From an uncultured bacterium (GTDB lineage Bacteria; Bipolaricaulota; Bipolaricaulia; UBA7950; UBA9294), in NCBI GenBank assembly GCA_903857865.1, contig CAIOGO010000022.1, positions 59,176-123,175 on the forward strand: a stretch of 64,000 bases of DNA, in the 5' to 3' direction. Position numbers and translations under genes: made by a program. This document shows, piece by piece, positions 50,759-59,307 of this stretch (positions within the stretch are counted from its first letter, which is position 1; each line of letters starts with the position of its first letter). Below the pieces are notes generated by a model. The model searched no databases. It was given only the letters and a program-made list of their open reading frames with translations, and was not told the DNA's origin.

Positions 50759-51803
50759 CTAGGGCAATCCCCAGATGCGGATTGGGGAGTTCCCGGTCCG
50801 GGACTCGTAGCGACCGCTTCCGTTCGCAAGCTTCGTCCCGTCGGGCGAGAACGCGACGGGCCCAGACGTCGTAGCCGGAACTCGAGAGCGTGGATACGGC
50901 CTCGCCCGTCGTGGGATTCCACAGGCCGAGTCTGCCGGCGGCCCCGGTCGTTGCGAGCAGGGTCCCGTCCGGCGACCACGACACGCCGCGCGTCCACGAG
51001 AGCGACACGCGGAAGCTCCGCACCTCGACCCTCTCCGCCGGGTCCCACAGGCGGACGTAGCCGTCGTGCCCGGCGGTGGCGATCTGTCGGCCGTCGGGCG
51101 ACCAGGCGACGCCGTTGATGTCGTTGCGGGCGTAGGTCGTGGCTCGGAGGACGGCAAGAGGCGCGCCGGTCGCTGCATCCCAGATCCGAAGCGCGAAGTC
51201 CAGGCCTCCCGACGCGAGTCGGGTGCCGTCCGGAGACCAGGCGATCGCGATGACCTCTGTGGACAACCCGCCTTCGACGTGTCCCGGCCACTCTGCGACG
51301 ATGCGCAGATCGCTCGAATCGAGGAGTACGATCGTGCCGTCGCCTTCGCCGAGGGCCAGCCGTGCTCCGTTAGGAGACCAAGCGACGCAGAGAGTGCACT
51401 GCACGAGGCGACCGAGCTCGGCCAGCATCTCGCCTGTCTTAGCGTTCCAGATGCGGACCATGCTGCCACAACGTACGGTGACGACGCGCGTTCCATCCGG
51501 CGACCATGCGACGCCCCACCGACTGGCCGTTCCCTCTTCCAGTATGAGGAGCGAGGTTCCCGTCTGAGCATCCCAGATGTGGGCCGTTCCGTCCGAGCTC
51601 CCCGTCGCGATGCGCGATCCGTCCGGCGACCACGCGATGGAGTAGACGGCGCCGAGATGGCCGGTCAGTTGGCTTGTCTCGACGACCTGGCCCGCCGACT
51701 GGGGTTCGATCACAGGACTCGCGGCTGTTGACGCTGCAGCGAGTGAGAGAAGGCCGATTGTGAGAACGAGACTCCACGCAGACTTCCGGATGGTCCGGGA
51801 CAT
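50759..51803 (-). CDS. Exported WD40 beta-propeller protein, frameshifted in the last blade
   Basis: A signal peptide (SLVLTIGLLSLAAASTAAS) starts at the ATG at 51803 with AAGGAGGAGC before it. Six WD40 repeats are read in one frame, each with a W/F-SPDG core, such as VYSIAWSPDGSRIATGSSDG, VIAIAWSPDGTRLASGG and RGVSWSPDGTLLATTG. The seventh, GPVAFSPDGTKLANGSG through RIWGLP and a stop at 50759, is in a different frame; the switch falls near 50858-50870 around GTCTGGGCCC. A seven-bladed propeller is expected, so a one-base indel (mutation or sequencing error) is likely. Without it, translation would run on opposite the oxidoreductase gene. Confidence 0.75.
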
Positions 51804-51983
51804 GCTCCTCCTTGGGAACGAACACATCTCCGCATGCTTGGGCACTGCCCCCACGTGCCGCCTGATGTCCCGCACCCCATGCTGCAGGGAGTTTCTACGC
51901 GAGAACCGCCACAGGTGCAAGGAGTCCCGGCACGGAGACCCGGAATACCCGAGGTCTCACAGCTTGCGAATTCGTCCCTGGGC

Positions 51984-53351
51984 CTAGGGGCTCGTCATGC
52001 GAGCGTCAAGCGTTCCAAGGCCGCGTGTGGAGAGGTAGAAGGGCTTCGCCGTCCCCTTCGCGAATCCGCTGTGGTAGGGAGTCTCCTTGCCTGCCGCGGC
52101 TCGCTGCGCGAAATAGCTGTAGAAGCTCATCGCTTCGCGGGAGAGAAGGGCGTCAGAGACGATGATCGTCGCGACCCGGAACGCGTGGGGGCTGTGCGCT
52201 GCGTCCGGCACACGCGCCCCGACCTGCCGAACGATGTCCTGAATCGTCACCGTCTGGAGTTGCCCCTGCCATGTTCCGCCCCCGCACAAGGAGAAGAGGT
52301 CGGTTGACGTCGTTCCGCGCGGGAAGACCACGTGAGTCCCGACTTGGTCTGCAGGGAGGAGGCCCATCAGATAGAGGTCCAGGTCCGTGAAGACAGGGGC
52401 GTCGTAGCGCTGCGTCAGCGTCGCTCCTCCCGCGGCGGGAGTCACGACGCACGGGAACTGAAGTCCTTGTCCGCTTTCTGACTCTGCGAACCCCATGATG
52501 CCACTTGCGAGGTCGGAGAGAGGCCAGTGGGGGATCGCGTAGTTGAGCGGCGCGAAGGGGAGAAAGTTGACCCACTGATGTCCAAGCTCGTGCTGGAACG
52601 CGGCCTCCGCCGGGTCGAAGAGGTTACCGTTGGGGAACATCGTGATTCCGAGGAGCCGCCCCGCGCTTCCGTAGGTCCGCGAGGTGTCAAACGGCGTGAT
52701 GCCAATCCCGCGCACGTCGCTCTTCACTGCGAAGTGGTAGCGATTCTGAAAGTAGCCAGGGACTGCGATGACGCTCACAAAGTCGAAGTCGTCGGCGAAG
52801 AGGTCGTAGAAGCGGCGGAGAACGGACGTGATGTCGAACCCGTTCGTCAGGACGAAGTCGCGGTCGACGAGGTTCACGAGGTAGTCCGTACGCTGGGCGT
52901 CGGATGCGATAGATGTCACGGCGAGAAGCGGGATGTCATTCGTCAGGACGTCGGCGAACACGTTGCCTCGGGTCGCGAGCGTGGTGCCGTCGTAGACTTC
53001 GACGTAGCCGACCTCAGCGCGAAAGACGTCATCTGGTTTCAAGAGCGGCACGATGTCCGAGGCCGCGAGGCTGAGAGTGTAGACACTGTCACCGCGGACG
53101 CGATCGCCGCCCGTTCCGTCGTCACGTAGAGTTCGATGGATCGTCGACCCATCCGGTGCGTTGAGAATGAGCACGACGCGCGTTGGCGACCCCGTCACCT
53201 TCACCTCGTAGAGGACGTTGCCCGCGAGCCCCGACGGGATCACGAGCGGATCGAACGCGGAGTAGACAAGTCCAGGTGAAGCTACCGCCATACCCCCAAT
53301 CCAGCTCATCCCGAGGCCGACCATGCACGCCCACACTACGTTGCGTCTCAT
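51984..53351 (-). CDS. Secreted zinc metallopeptidase-like protein
   Basis: 455 aa. It starts MRRNVVWACM with a signal peptide ending near VASPG. Residues 30-130 look like a beta-sandwich (VTGSPTRVVLILNAPDGS). The zincin motif HELGH is at residues 253-257 in AAFQHELGHQWVNF. A possible third ligand cannot be fixed, though a later LASGIMGFAES resembles a Met-turn. I do not recognise a named peptidase family. GGGGGGAGCG precedes the ATG. It lies 180 bp upstream of the WD40 gene on the same strand. Confidence 0.7.
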   Translation of the reverse strand: MRRNVVWACMVGLGMSWIGGMAVASPGLVYSAFDPLVIPSGLAGNVLYEVKVTGSPTRVVLILNAPDGSTIHRTLRDDGTGGDRVRGDSVYTLSLAASDIVPLLKPDDVFRAEVGYVEVYDGTTLATRGNVFADVLTNDIPLLAVTSIASDAQRTDYLVNLVDRDFVLTNGFDITSVLRRFYDLFADDFDFVSVIAVPGYFQNRYHFAVKSDVRGIGITPFDTSRTYGSAGRLLGITMFPNGNLFDPAEAAFQHELGHQWVNFLPFAPLNYAIPHWPLSDLASGIMGFAESESGQGLQFPCVVTPAAGGATLTQRYDAPVFTDLDLYLMGLLPADQVGTHVVFPRGTTSTDLFSLCGGGTWQGQLQTVTIQDIVRQVGARVPDAAHSPHAFRVATIIVSDALLSREAMSFYSYFAQRAAAGKETPYHSGFAKGTAKPFYLSTRGLGTLDARMTSP

Positions 53352-53503
53352 GCTACGCTCCCCCCTTCGCACTGCCCGAAGAATAGTGGAGGCGTCCCTC
53401 CAAGCCAATGGCGGCGCTCGGGCGCCGCACGCGAGCCCGAGGGCGAGGTGAGCTTGTACAATGCCGGCGACATCACCATCCCCGAATACACAAGGAGCGC
53501 AAT

Positions 53504-54973
53504 ATGGCCGACGAGGCGACGAAAGAGGACGCGAAGAAGGCGGACGAGGGCAAGGACAAGAAGAGGAAGCTCCTCGGCATCGCACCGGTTGAGACGCACC
53601 ATGAAATGCAGCTCGGGGGGCGGACTCTGAAGTACACGGCGCGCGCCGGCGCCATTCCACTCAAAGACGAGTCCGACGAGACGGAAGCCGAGATCTTCTT
53701 CACGGCCTACGAGCTCGAGGGAGTCAAGGACCGCGCGGCCCGCCCTCTCACCTTCGCCTTCAACGGCGGGCCCGGCTCCGCGTCGATCTGGCTCCACATG
53801 GGCGCTGTGGGGCCGAAGCGCGTGGTGATGGAGAAGGAAGGCTGGATGCCCCGGCCGCCGTTCCGCTACGAAGACAACGCGCAGACGTGGCTTGATCAGA
53901 CCGACCTCGTGTTCATCGATCCTGTCGGGACCGGGTTCAGCCGCGCGGCGAAAGAAGAGCTGGACAAGAAGTTCTGGGGCTACAAGGGCGACATCGAATC
54001 GGTCGGGGAATTCATCCGGCTCTACCTGACGCGCTACGCGCGCTGGACATCGCCGCTCTTCCTCGCCGGCGAAAGCTACGGCACGACGCGCGCCGCCGGG
54101 CTCGCCGGGCACCTCATCGAGCGCGGGATCGCGTTCAACGGAATCGTCCTCATCTCGTCCGCGCTCGATTTCAACGCGTTCCATTTCTCGCGGGCGAACG
54201 ACCTTCCCTACGCGCTGTTCGTTCCGACCTACACAGCCACGGCGTGGTTCCACAAGAAGCTCTCGCCTGCGTTGCAGCAGAAGCCGATCGCGGAGCTGGT
54301 CGCCGAGGTAAAGGCGTGGTCTGAGAACAAGCTGGCGGCGGCGTTGATGAAGGGCGACCGGCTCGACGACGCGGAGAGAAAGGCTTTGGCGAAGAAACTC
54401 GCGGACTACACCGGACTTGACCCCGAGTACGTGCTCGGCACGAATCTGCGCGTCGACATCTTCCGCTTCTGCAAGGAACTGCTGCGCGGTGAGCGCCGCA
54501 GCGTCGGGCGCATCGATTCCCGCTTCAAGGGCGTCGAGGCGCTGGCGGTGACTGAACTCCCGGAGTTCGACCCGTCGATGCTGGCGATCACGCCTCCGTA
54601 TGCCGCGGCCCTCAACCACTATGTGCGAACGGAACTCGGGATCGAGACGGATCTGGTCTACGAAGTGATGAGCGGCAAGGTGAACGAAAAGTGGCAGTGG
54701 GAGAACGGCCAGATGCCTGCGACCGGCGAGGAAGTGCGCACGGCCATCGCCAAGAACCCGTACATGAAAGTCCTTGTCGCGCAGGGGTATTACGACCTCG
54801 CGACGCCCTTGTTCGCGACCGAATACATGATCAGCCACATGAACATCGACGCGAAGCTGCGCGCGAACATCGGGATGACGTACTACGAGTCAGGGCACAT
54901 GTTCTACCTCGACGTCGATTGTCTCGCGGCCTTCAAGGCCGATGTCGATCGGTTCATCAAGGAAGCCGCGTAG
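53504..54973 (+). CDS. S10-family serine carboxypeptidase-like protein without signal peptide
   Basis: 489 aa. The alpha/beta-hydrolase S10 features are clear: FAFNGGPGSASIW (oxyanion), the VFIDPVGTGFS segment, nucleophile Ser191 in AGESYGTTRA, the aspartate in GYYDLATP and the histidine in ESGHMFY. S10 enzymes trim C-terminal residues and are normally secreted or lysosomal. Here the N-terminus is a charged, K/E/D-rich stretch of 25 residues with no signal, so it appears cytoplasmic or anchored in another way. AAGGAGCGCAAT precedes the ATG at 53504. A hairpin follows its stop. Confidence 0.85.
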   Translation: MADEATKEDAKKADEGKDKKRKLLGIAPVETHHEMQLGGRTLKYTARAGAIPLKDESDETEAEIFFTAYELEGVKDRAARPLTFAFNGGPGSASIWLHMGAVGPKRVVMEKEGWMPRPPFRYEDNAQTWLDQTDLVFIDPVGTGFSRAAKEELDKKFWGYKGDIESVGEFIRLYLTRYARWTSPLFLAGESYGTTRAAGLAGHLIERGIAFNGIVLISSALDFNAFHFSRANDLPYALFVPTYTATAWFHKKLSPALQQKPIAELVAEVKAWSENKLAAALMKGDRLDDAERKALAKKLADYTGLDPEYVLGTNLRVDIFRFCKELLRGERRSVGRIDSRFKGVEALAVTELPEFDPSMLAITPPYAAALNHYVRTELGIETDLVYEVMSGKVNEKWQWENGQMPATGEEVRTAIAKNPYMKVLVAQGYYDLATPLFATEYMISHMNIDAKLRANIGMTYYESGHMFYLDVDCLAAFKADVDRFIKEAA

Positions 54974-54980
54974 AAGAAGT

Positions 54981-55010
54981 GCGACGCCGCCGGATGCCTG
55001 GCGGCGTCGC
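54981..55010 (+). terminator. Hairpin after the S10 peptidase gene
   Basis: Perfect 11-bp stem GCGACGCCGCC/GGCGGCGTCGC with an eight-base loop, 7 bp after the stop. No T-run follows; probably a terminator. Confidence 0.5.
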
Positions 55011-55076
55011 GGAGAGGTACGGTGTGCTTCGAGAGGGCGGCCGGATCCACAGGTCCAGCCGCCCCTTCTTCGGGTC

Positions 55077-55748
55077 CTATGGCGTAGTCTGGTCGGCGTC
55101 GGGCGCGACGATCCGACGGAGAAGGAGTTCGTCGAGCCTCTGTGTCAGCGCTTCGAGGCGCGCGACGAGTTGCGGAAGCTTCGGGCCGCTCGGCTCCGCG
55201 GCGTTCGCCTTCTTTGCGACGCGTGTGAGTTGCGCGGCTAGGGCTCGGGCGAGGTCGTGGGCCGCGCGGTCGAAGCGCTCGGCGTCGCGGGCGCTCATCC
55301 CGGACGCCGCGGCGGCGACATACCCGTCAACCCACGTGCGGAGTTCGTCGAGCGTCATCCGCGCCTTGGCGCGCTCAGGACGGTCGCGAGATTCTCCCAC
55401 GATCTCCTCAAGCAGCGCGACGAGGCGGTGGAGCGTCAGGTTGAGCCGGACGACACCCCTGGGGGACGCGGGGTCCTCGCTCTCGTCGCCGAGCGACGCG
55501 AGCACGTCCTCGACGAGCCTCACCGCTTCCTCAACGCGCTGTTCGAGCCGGTTGGCGGCCGGCCGGTCGACGGCCGCGAGCTCCGTCTCGAGGCGAGTGA
55601 GCAGGCCGGCCAGACGTTCGAGAGTGACCTCGAGCGGGCGGGGTTCGTTGGCCGCCGCGTCCTCCGCGGCGAGGACGGGAAAGACCGCCAGCAAGGACAA
55701 GACTACGATGGCGAGCGCCGCAATCTTCGTTCTGGACATTCTTCGCAT
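55077..55748 (-). CDS. Exported helical protein of unknown function
   Basis: 223 aa. A signal peptide (IAALAIVVLSLLAVFPVLAAE) is followed by an almost wholly alpha-helical, Leu/Glu/Arg-rich protein with heptad-like runs (LERLAGLLTRLETELAAVD, RLNLTLHRLVALLEEIV, QLVARLEALTQRLDELLLRR). No catalytic motif is visible. AGGAGG precedes the ATG. It is transcribed away from the membrane regulator at 55897, and the shared spacer contains the 11-bp-phased operator. It resembles in style the exported helical protein at 56845, on the other side of the regulator. Confidence 0.65.
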   Translation of the reverse strand: MRRMSRTKIAALAIVVLSLLAVFPVLAAEDAAANEPRPLEVTLERLAGLLTRLETELAAVDRPAANRLEQRVEEAVRLVEDVLASLGDESEDPASPRGVVRLNLTLHRLVALLEEIVGESRDRPERAKARMTLDELRTWVDGYVAAAASGMSARDAERFDRAAHDLARALAAQLTRVAKKANAAEPSGPKLPQLVARLEALTQRLDELLLRRIVAPDADQTTP

Positions 55749-55828
55749 AGTTCCTCCTAGCGTCGGGGGACATCCCCAGATGCCGACCGCACGGTAGGGT
55801 GTTCGGCGTCGCGTCGGAATCGTCAGAC

Positions 55829-55846
55829 GGTCAACAATCGATCAAC
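55829..55846 (-). promoter_or_regulatory. Tandem direct-repeat operator, site 1
   Basis: On the minus strand GTTGATC-GATT-GTTGACC: two heptamers spaced 11 bp start to start, the phasing used by OmpR/PhoB-type proteins. It is about 90 bp upstream of the 55748 start and about 59 bp upstream of the 55897 start, so it can serve both divergent genes. Confidence 0.6.
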
Positions 55847-55861
55847 GCACGCTGACGCTCC

Positions 55862-55890
55862 TTGCCGGGAGCACGGAACCGCCCTACCCT
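55862..55890 (+). promoter_or_regulatory. Leaderless promoter of the membrane regulator
   Basis: TTGCCG (55862-55867), 17 bp, TACCCT (55885-55890), six bases before the GTG start. No ribosome binding site is present, so the transcript probably begins at the start codon. Confidence 0.5.
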
Positions 55891-55896
55891 CTCAGC

Positions 55897-56790
55897 GTGA
55901 ACGCGATCCCCGTCTGGCTGCGGAATGGCAGGCTGATCGTTGCGGCGAGCGTCGTGATTGTCTGTACCGGCCTCGCCGTCGGGCTGTTCCTCACCTCGTA
56001 TGCGTCGGTCGTCCGATCGTCGTTTCACGAGCGCACCGTGACGTACGCGCAGGCGTTCGCGGCAACCGCCGGGTCATGGCTTGCGCGCGGTGACGTCGAC
56101 GTCGTCGAAACCCTGGCCCAATTCCTCGTTGCGGGTAGCGTCGTTTCCGTCGACGTCGTGGATCCCAGCGGGGTCGCTATCCACTGGGGCTCTGCGATCG
56201 ATGACGCGCCCGCCGGAAACCAGGACAGCGTCGCCGTCGTGCGTCGCGGACCTTCTCACGAGCGGTACCTCGATATCACGACGCCCATTGCGTCGTCTGG
56301 AGGGTACGTTCGCATGGTGGTGGACACGGCGTCGTCCGAGGCCGCGATCCGCCTTGCCGCGACGTTCGGAGCCGTCGGCGCGGTCGTGTTCGATGCCGGC
56401 ATCATTGGGCTCCTCGCGTGGGCCCTCCGAGGGCGACGTCGGGGCAACGTCGACGATGAGGCTTCGCCCGTCGAGGCCGCCGAGCAAGTCGTCGTCGGCG
56501 ATCTCGTCATTGTCCCCACCCGGTGCGCTGCGTCGTTCGCCGGACGGCCGCTTCGGCTGACGCCGAAGCAATACGCGCTCCTCACCGTGCTCGCGAGCGA
56601 GCCGGGGCGCGTGTTCAGCGAGGCGGAGATCCTGTCGGCGGCGTGGCCCGACTCACCCTACGCCGATGCTCGCGACATCAAGCAGTACGTGTACTTGCTG
56701 CGTCGCCGTCTGTCGGAGATCCGCCCCGACGGCCGCGAGGTCATCGTCACGGTTCCCGGCTTCGGCTATCGCCTGGAGGACGGGCGTTGA
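55897..56790 (+). CDS. Membrane-spanning one-component regulator with C-terminal OmpR/PhoB winged helix
   Basis: 297 aa. Membrane helix 1 is LIVAASVVIVCTGLAVGLFL (about residues 13-33). An extracytoplasmic domain of about 110 residues follows (about 34-148; PAS/Cache-like length, with VVSVDVVDPSGVAIHWG), then helix 2 (AVGAVVFDAGIIGLLAWAL) and a linker. The last 100 residues are an OmpR/PhoB-type winged helix (LRLTPKQYALLTVLASEPGRVFSEAEIL, ARDIKQYVYLLRRRL, VPGFGYRLE; first in part). ToxR and CadC have the same parts in the opposite order. There is no receiver or kinase domain. The start is GTG at 55897 without a ribosome binding site. Matching operators lie on both sides. Confidence 0.8.
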   Translation: MNAIPVWLRNGRLIVAASVVIVCTGLAVGLFLTSYASVVRSSFHERTVTYAQAFAATAGSWLARGDVDVVETLAQFLVAGSVVSVDVVDPSGVAIHWGSAIDDAPAGNQDSVAVVRRGPSHERYLDITTPIASSGGYVRMVVDTASSEAAIRLAATFGAVGAVVFDAGIIGLLAWALRGRRRGNVDDEASPVEAAEQVVVGDLVIVPTRCAASFAGRPLRLTPKQYALLTVLASEPGRVFSEAEILSAAWPDSPYADARDIKQYVYLLRRRLSEIRPDGREVIVTVPGFGYRLEDGR

Positions 56791-56803
56791 CCGGCTGTTG
56801 ACC
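56786..56803 (+). promoter_or_regulatory. Tandem direct-repeat operator, site 2
   Basis: GTTGACC-GGCT-GTTGACC, again 11 bp start to start, overlapping the last codons and stop of the regulator and 42 bp upstream of the next gene's GTG. Differs from site 1 by one base in the heptamers. Confidence 0.6.
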
Positions 56804-56844
56804 GAGAGGCGATGGACGAGGGAAGGTAAGACACGGAGGATGAC

Positions 56845-57399
56845 GTGAACGAACGGAGGTCGAAGATGAGACAGGCATGGACTGTGATTGCCGTGGCCGC
56901 GCTCCTCGCCGGACTCGCACAAGGGGCTCTCGGGCAAACGGAACCGCCGCAGCCGATCGAGCAACGCCTTGCGGGATTTGCCGACCGAATGCGCCTCAGC
57001 TTGTCCATGGCCTCCGTCGCTGTGTTCTCGCCGACCGTCAGCGACGCCCACGGGCAAGCGCAACGCCTAATCGCGCTCCTGCGAGGCGACGCGCGCGACG
57101 GGATCCCCGGGCTCGTTGCGGAGGCGGCACTGTTCGCGGACTGGATCGGCTCGCGCCCGTTCGACCCGGAGCCGAGGCGAGTCCTCCTTGGCGCTGCGAC
57201 GAACGTCCAAGCGCTCCTTCGCCTTGCCCTGGATGCGGCGATCGCGGCGAACCGGGATCGCGCGCTGGACAACGCGACGCAGGACCTTCTCCGCGTCTAT
57301 GCCTACCTCGTCGCCGCCTGGGGAAAGCCGATCGACGGAGTCGTCGTGCCGGGTCTCGAGACGTTGCTGCGCGGGTTTGGCGTTGCCGTTACCGCGTGA
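56845..57399 (+). CDS. Exported helical protein of unknown function
   Basis: 184 aa from the GTG at 56845 (GGAGG five bases before); ATG 56866 is an alternative. A signal peptide (TVIAVAALLAGLAQGALGQ) precedes a helical domain with IEQRLAGFADRMRLSLSMASVAVF and ATQDLLRVYAYLVAAWG. No cysteine or catalytic motif is visible. It follows the membrane regulator by 54 bp and has the regulator's putative operator in front of it. Probably a target of that regulator, or part of its signal input. Confidence 0.65.
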   Translation: MNERRSKMRQAWTVIAVAALLAGLAQGALGQTEPPQPIEQRLAGFADRMRLSLSMASVAVFSPTVSDAHGQAQRLIALLRGDARDGIPGLVAEAALFADWIGSRPFDPEPRRVLLGAATNVQALLRLALDAAIAANRDRALDNATQDLLRVYAYLVAAWGKPIDGVVVPGLETLLRGFGVAVTA

Positions 57400-57549
57400 G
57401 TGTCGGCGAATCCCGGGCGCGAGGGGCCCCTCCTTGAGGTGCCATCGGCGTGGCTGTTGCGCCTCCGGTGTTGCAGGTCCCGGGACGTTCGGCGAACGTA
57501 TCGCAGGCTAGCACTGGTTCGCGAGCCTACTCAGAGAGAAGGAAGGGAC

Positions 57550-58185
57550 ATGCTCACACTCATTGATCTCACCCGCCGGCTCACCGCGCGCAGCCTCTCC
57601 TACCCGGGGGATTGCCTCGGCGTCGAGATCCGCGTTGTCGATGCGGGCGACCCCGACGTGCACATGACGCACCTCGCGCACCTCGACATGCACCTCGGGA
57701 CTCACATGGACGCACCACTTCACTTCATCCCGGGGGCTTCCGACATCACGGATCTCGGCATTCCGTTGCGGCCGGCCATCGTCGTCCGATCCCGCGAGCA
57801 CTCAATCCCGGCCCGCGCACTCCCGGCGATTCCGCTGGAAGGCTGCGCGGTCCTGCTCGACACCGACTGGGTTGCGGACCCCGAGTCCCGCGCCTACTTC
57901 GAGGGGTACTCCCACATCTCGCCCGAACTGGCGCGCGAGCTTGTCTCTCGTGGCGCGGCGCTCGTCGGCATCGACACGCCGAGCGCGGATCCGCTTGACC
58001 CTGCGTTGGGCTGTCCGAGTCACCGGATTCTGCTCGGTGCGGGAATCCCGATCGTAGAGGGGCTCTGCAATCTCGGCACGCTGTCGAGCGCGCCGGGGAC
58101 TCTCTGGTTCGCTTGCTTTCCTCTGAAATTGGAGGGCGTCGACGGCTCGCCCGTCCGCGCCGTTGCGTTCACCGGGTCCCTCTAG
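57550..58185 (+). CDS. Cyclase-family hydrolase (kynurenine formamidase-like)
   Basis: 211 aa, normal length for the family. LIDLTRRLTARSLSYPGD opens the protein and the metal motif HLGTHMDAPLHF is at about residues 48-59. GCAVLLDTDW and VGIDTPSADPLD follow, as in kynurenine formamidase and isatin hydrolase. GGAAGGG precedes the ATG. It is a second, smaller paralogue of the gene at 37660; no tryptophan-degradation genes are adjacent, so the substrate is open. Confidence 0.87.
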   Translation: MLTLIDLTRRLTARSLSYPGDCLGVEIRVVDAGDPDVHMTHLAHLDMHLGTHMDAPLHFIPGASDITDLGIPLRPAIVVRSREHSIPARALPAIPLEGCAVLLDTDWVADPESRAYFEGYSHISPELARELVSRGAALVGIDTPSADPLDPALGCPSHRILLGAGIPIVEGLCNLGTLSSAPGTLWFACFPLKLEGVDGSPVRAVAFTGSL

Positions 58186-58344
58186 GCTGTTCGGTTCCGG
58201 GAAGGCACTGCGGGCCACGTGCTGGCGTAGCGGTTGCGGTGCGTGCGCTGGCTCGTATACTGCGCCCGGGTTGTTGCGCCAGGACGGCGGGAGGGGCGGC
58301 TCTCGCGCGGAAGACGCCTCGCGCCGACTGAGACAGGAGGAACC

Positions 58345-59307
58345 GTGTCCGCCACAGAGACGCTGCTTCAGAAGATCGAAGCGTTGGGGTGGCGTGCGGC
58401 CGTCGTGCCGCACGCTCGGCGCGCCGAGGCGATCCACGCGATCGTCGAGCGCCACGAGAAGGGCGAGTTCGATGAAGCCTTCTACCAGGAGTACCTCGCG
58501 CCGATGTTCAGCGAGCCCCTGCCGGAGACCCCAACGCCGCGATCCGTGATCCTGGTTGCCGTTCCGGATCGCCCGGTGCGGATGCAGTTCACGCTCGACG
58601 GATCCCCGTTCACAGTGATCACGGCGCCCGGGTATCTGCGGGCGCCCGAGCCGCGGCCGTCCGTGGCGATTGCAGAGACCCTGAGCTCCTTCGGGTGCTC
58701 CGTCGCGCCCGCCCACGCGCCGCTCAAGACCTTGGGGACGATGTCGGGCTTCTCCCGCTACGGCCGCAACAACATCAGCTACGTCCCGGGTCTTGGCAGC
58801 TTCGTCGCGCTGGCGGCGTTCATCTCGGATCTTGACTGCGACGACGCGCCGGCACAGGCGCAAGAGACGCTGACTCGGTGCGGCGACTGCCATGCTTGCC
58901 GCGATGCCTGTCCGACCGGTGCGATCGGGGAAGATCGTTTCCTCCTTCACGCCGAGCGATGCATCACGTTCTGGAACGAGAAGTCGGGCGAGATCCCATT
59001 CCCGGAGTGGATCGAACCGCAGTGGCACAACGCGCTCGTCGGCTGCCTCATCTGCCAGCGCGCCTGCCCGGAAAACCGGCCGTTCCTCGATTCCTACTTC
59101 GAGGGCCCGTCGTTCGACGAGGCGACGACGCGGCTCCTGCTCGCCGGGGCGAAGAAGGAAGACCTGTCGGACGACGTGCGGCCGGCGCTTGAGGAGTGGA
59201 GGCTCGCCGACTTCCTCGACTATCTGTCGCGGAACCTTGGCGTGCTGGTGAAGAAGGAAGAGCTGCGCAGGACGAGAGGGCGATGCGGGAAAGGAGAGAA
59301 GACATGA
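58345..59307 (+). CDS. QueG-like double 4Fe-4S protein
   Basis: 320 aa. The C-terminal third has two cluster motifs, CGDCHACRDACPTGAI (about residue 177) and CLICQRACPENR (about 234), spaced as in epoxyqueuosine reductase QueG. The N-terminal cobalamin-binding part is divergent but keeps FSRYGRNNISYVPGLGSFVALAA. It is shorter than QueG (379 in E. coli) and lacks the C-terminal HEAT region, so it may be a corrinoid reductase relative rather than QueG. AGGAGG lies before the GTG at 58345. It overlaps the membrane-protein gene as ATGA. Confidence 0.75.
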   Translation: MSATETLLQKIEALGWRAAVVPHARRAEAIHAIVERHEKGEFDEAFYQEYLAPMFSEPLPETPTPRSVILVAVPDRPVRMQFTLDGSPFTVITAPGYLRAPEPRPSVAIAETLSSFGCSVAPAHAPLKTLGTMSGFSRYGRNNISYVPGLGSFVALAAFISDLDCDDAPAQAQETLTRCGDCHACRDACPTGAIGEDRFLLHAERCITFWNEKSGEIPFPEWIEPQWHNALVGCLICQRACPENRPFLDSYFEGPSFDEATTRLLLAGAKKEDLSDDVRPALEEWRLADFLDYLSRNLGVLVKKEELRRTRGRCGKGEKT

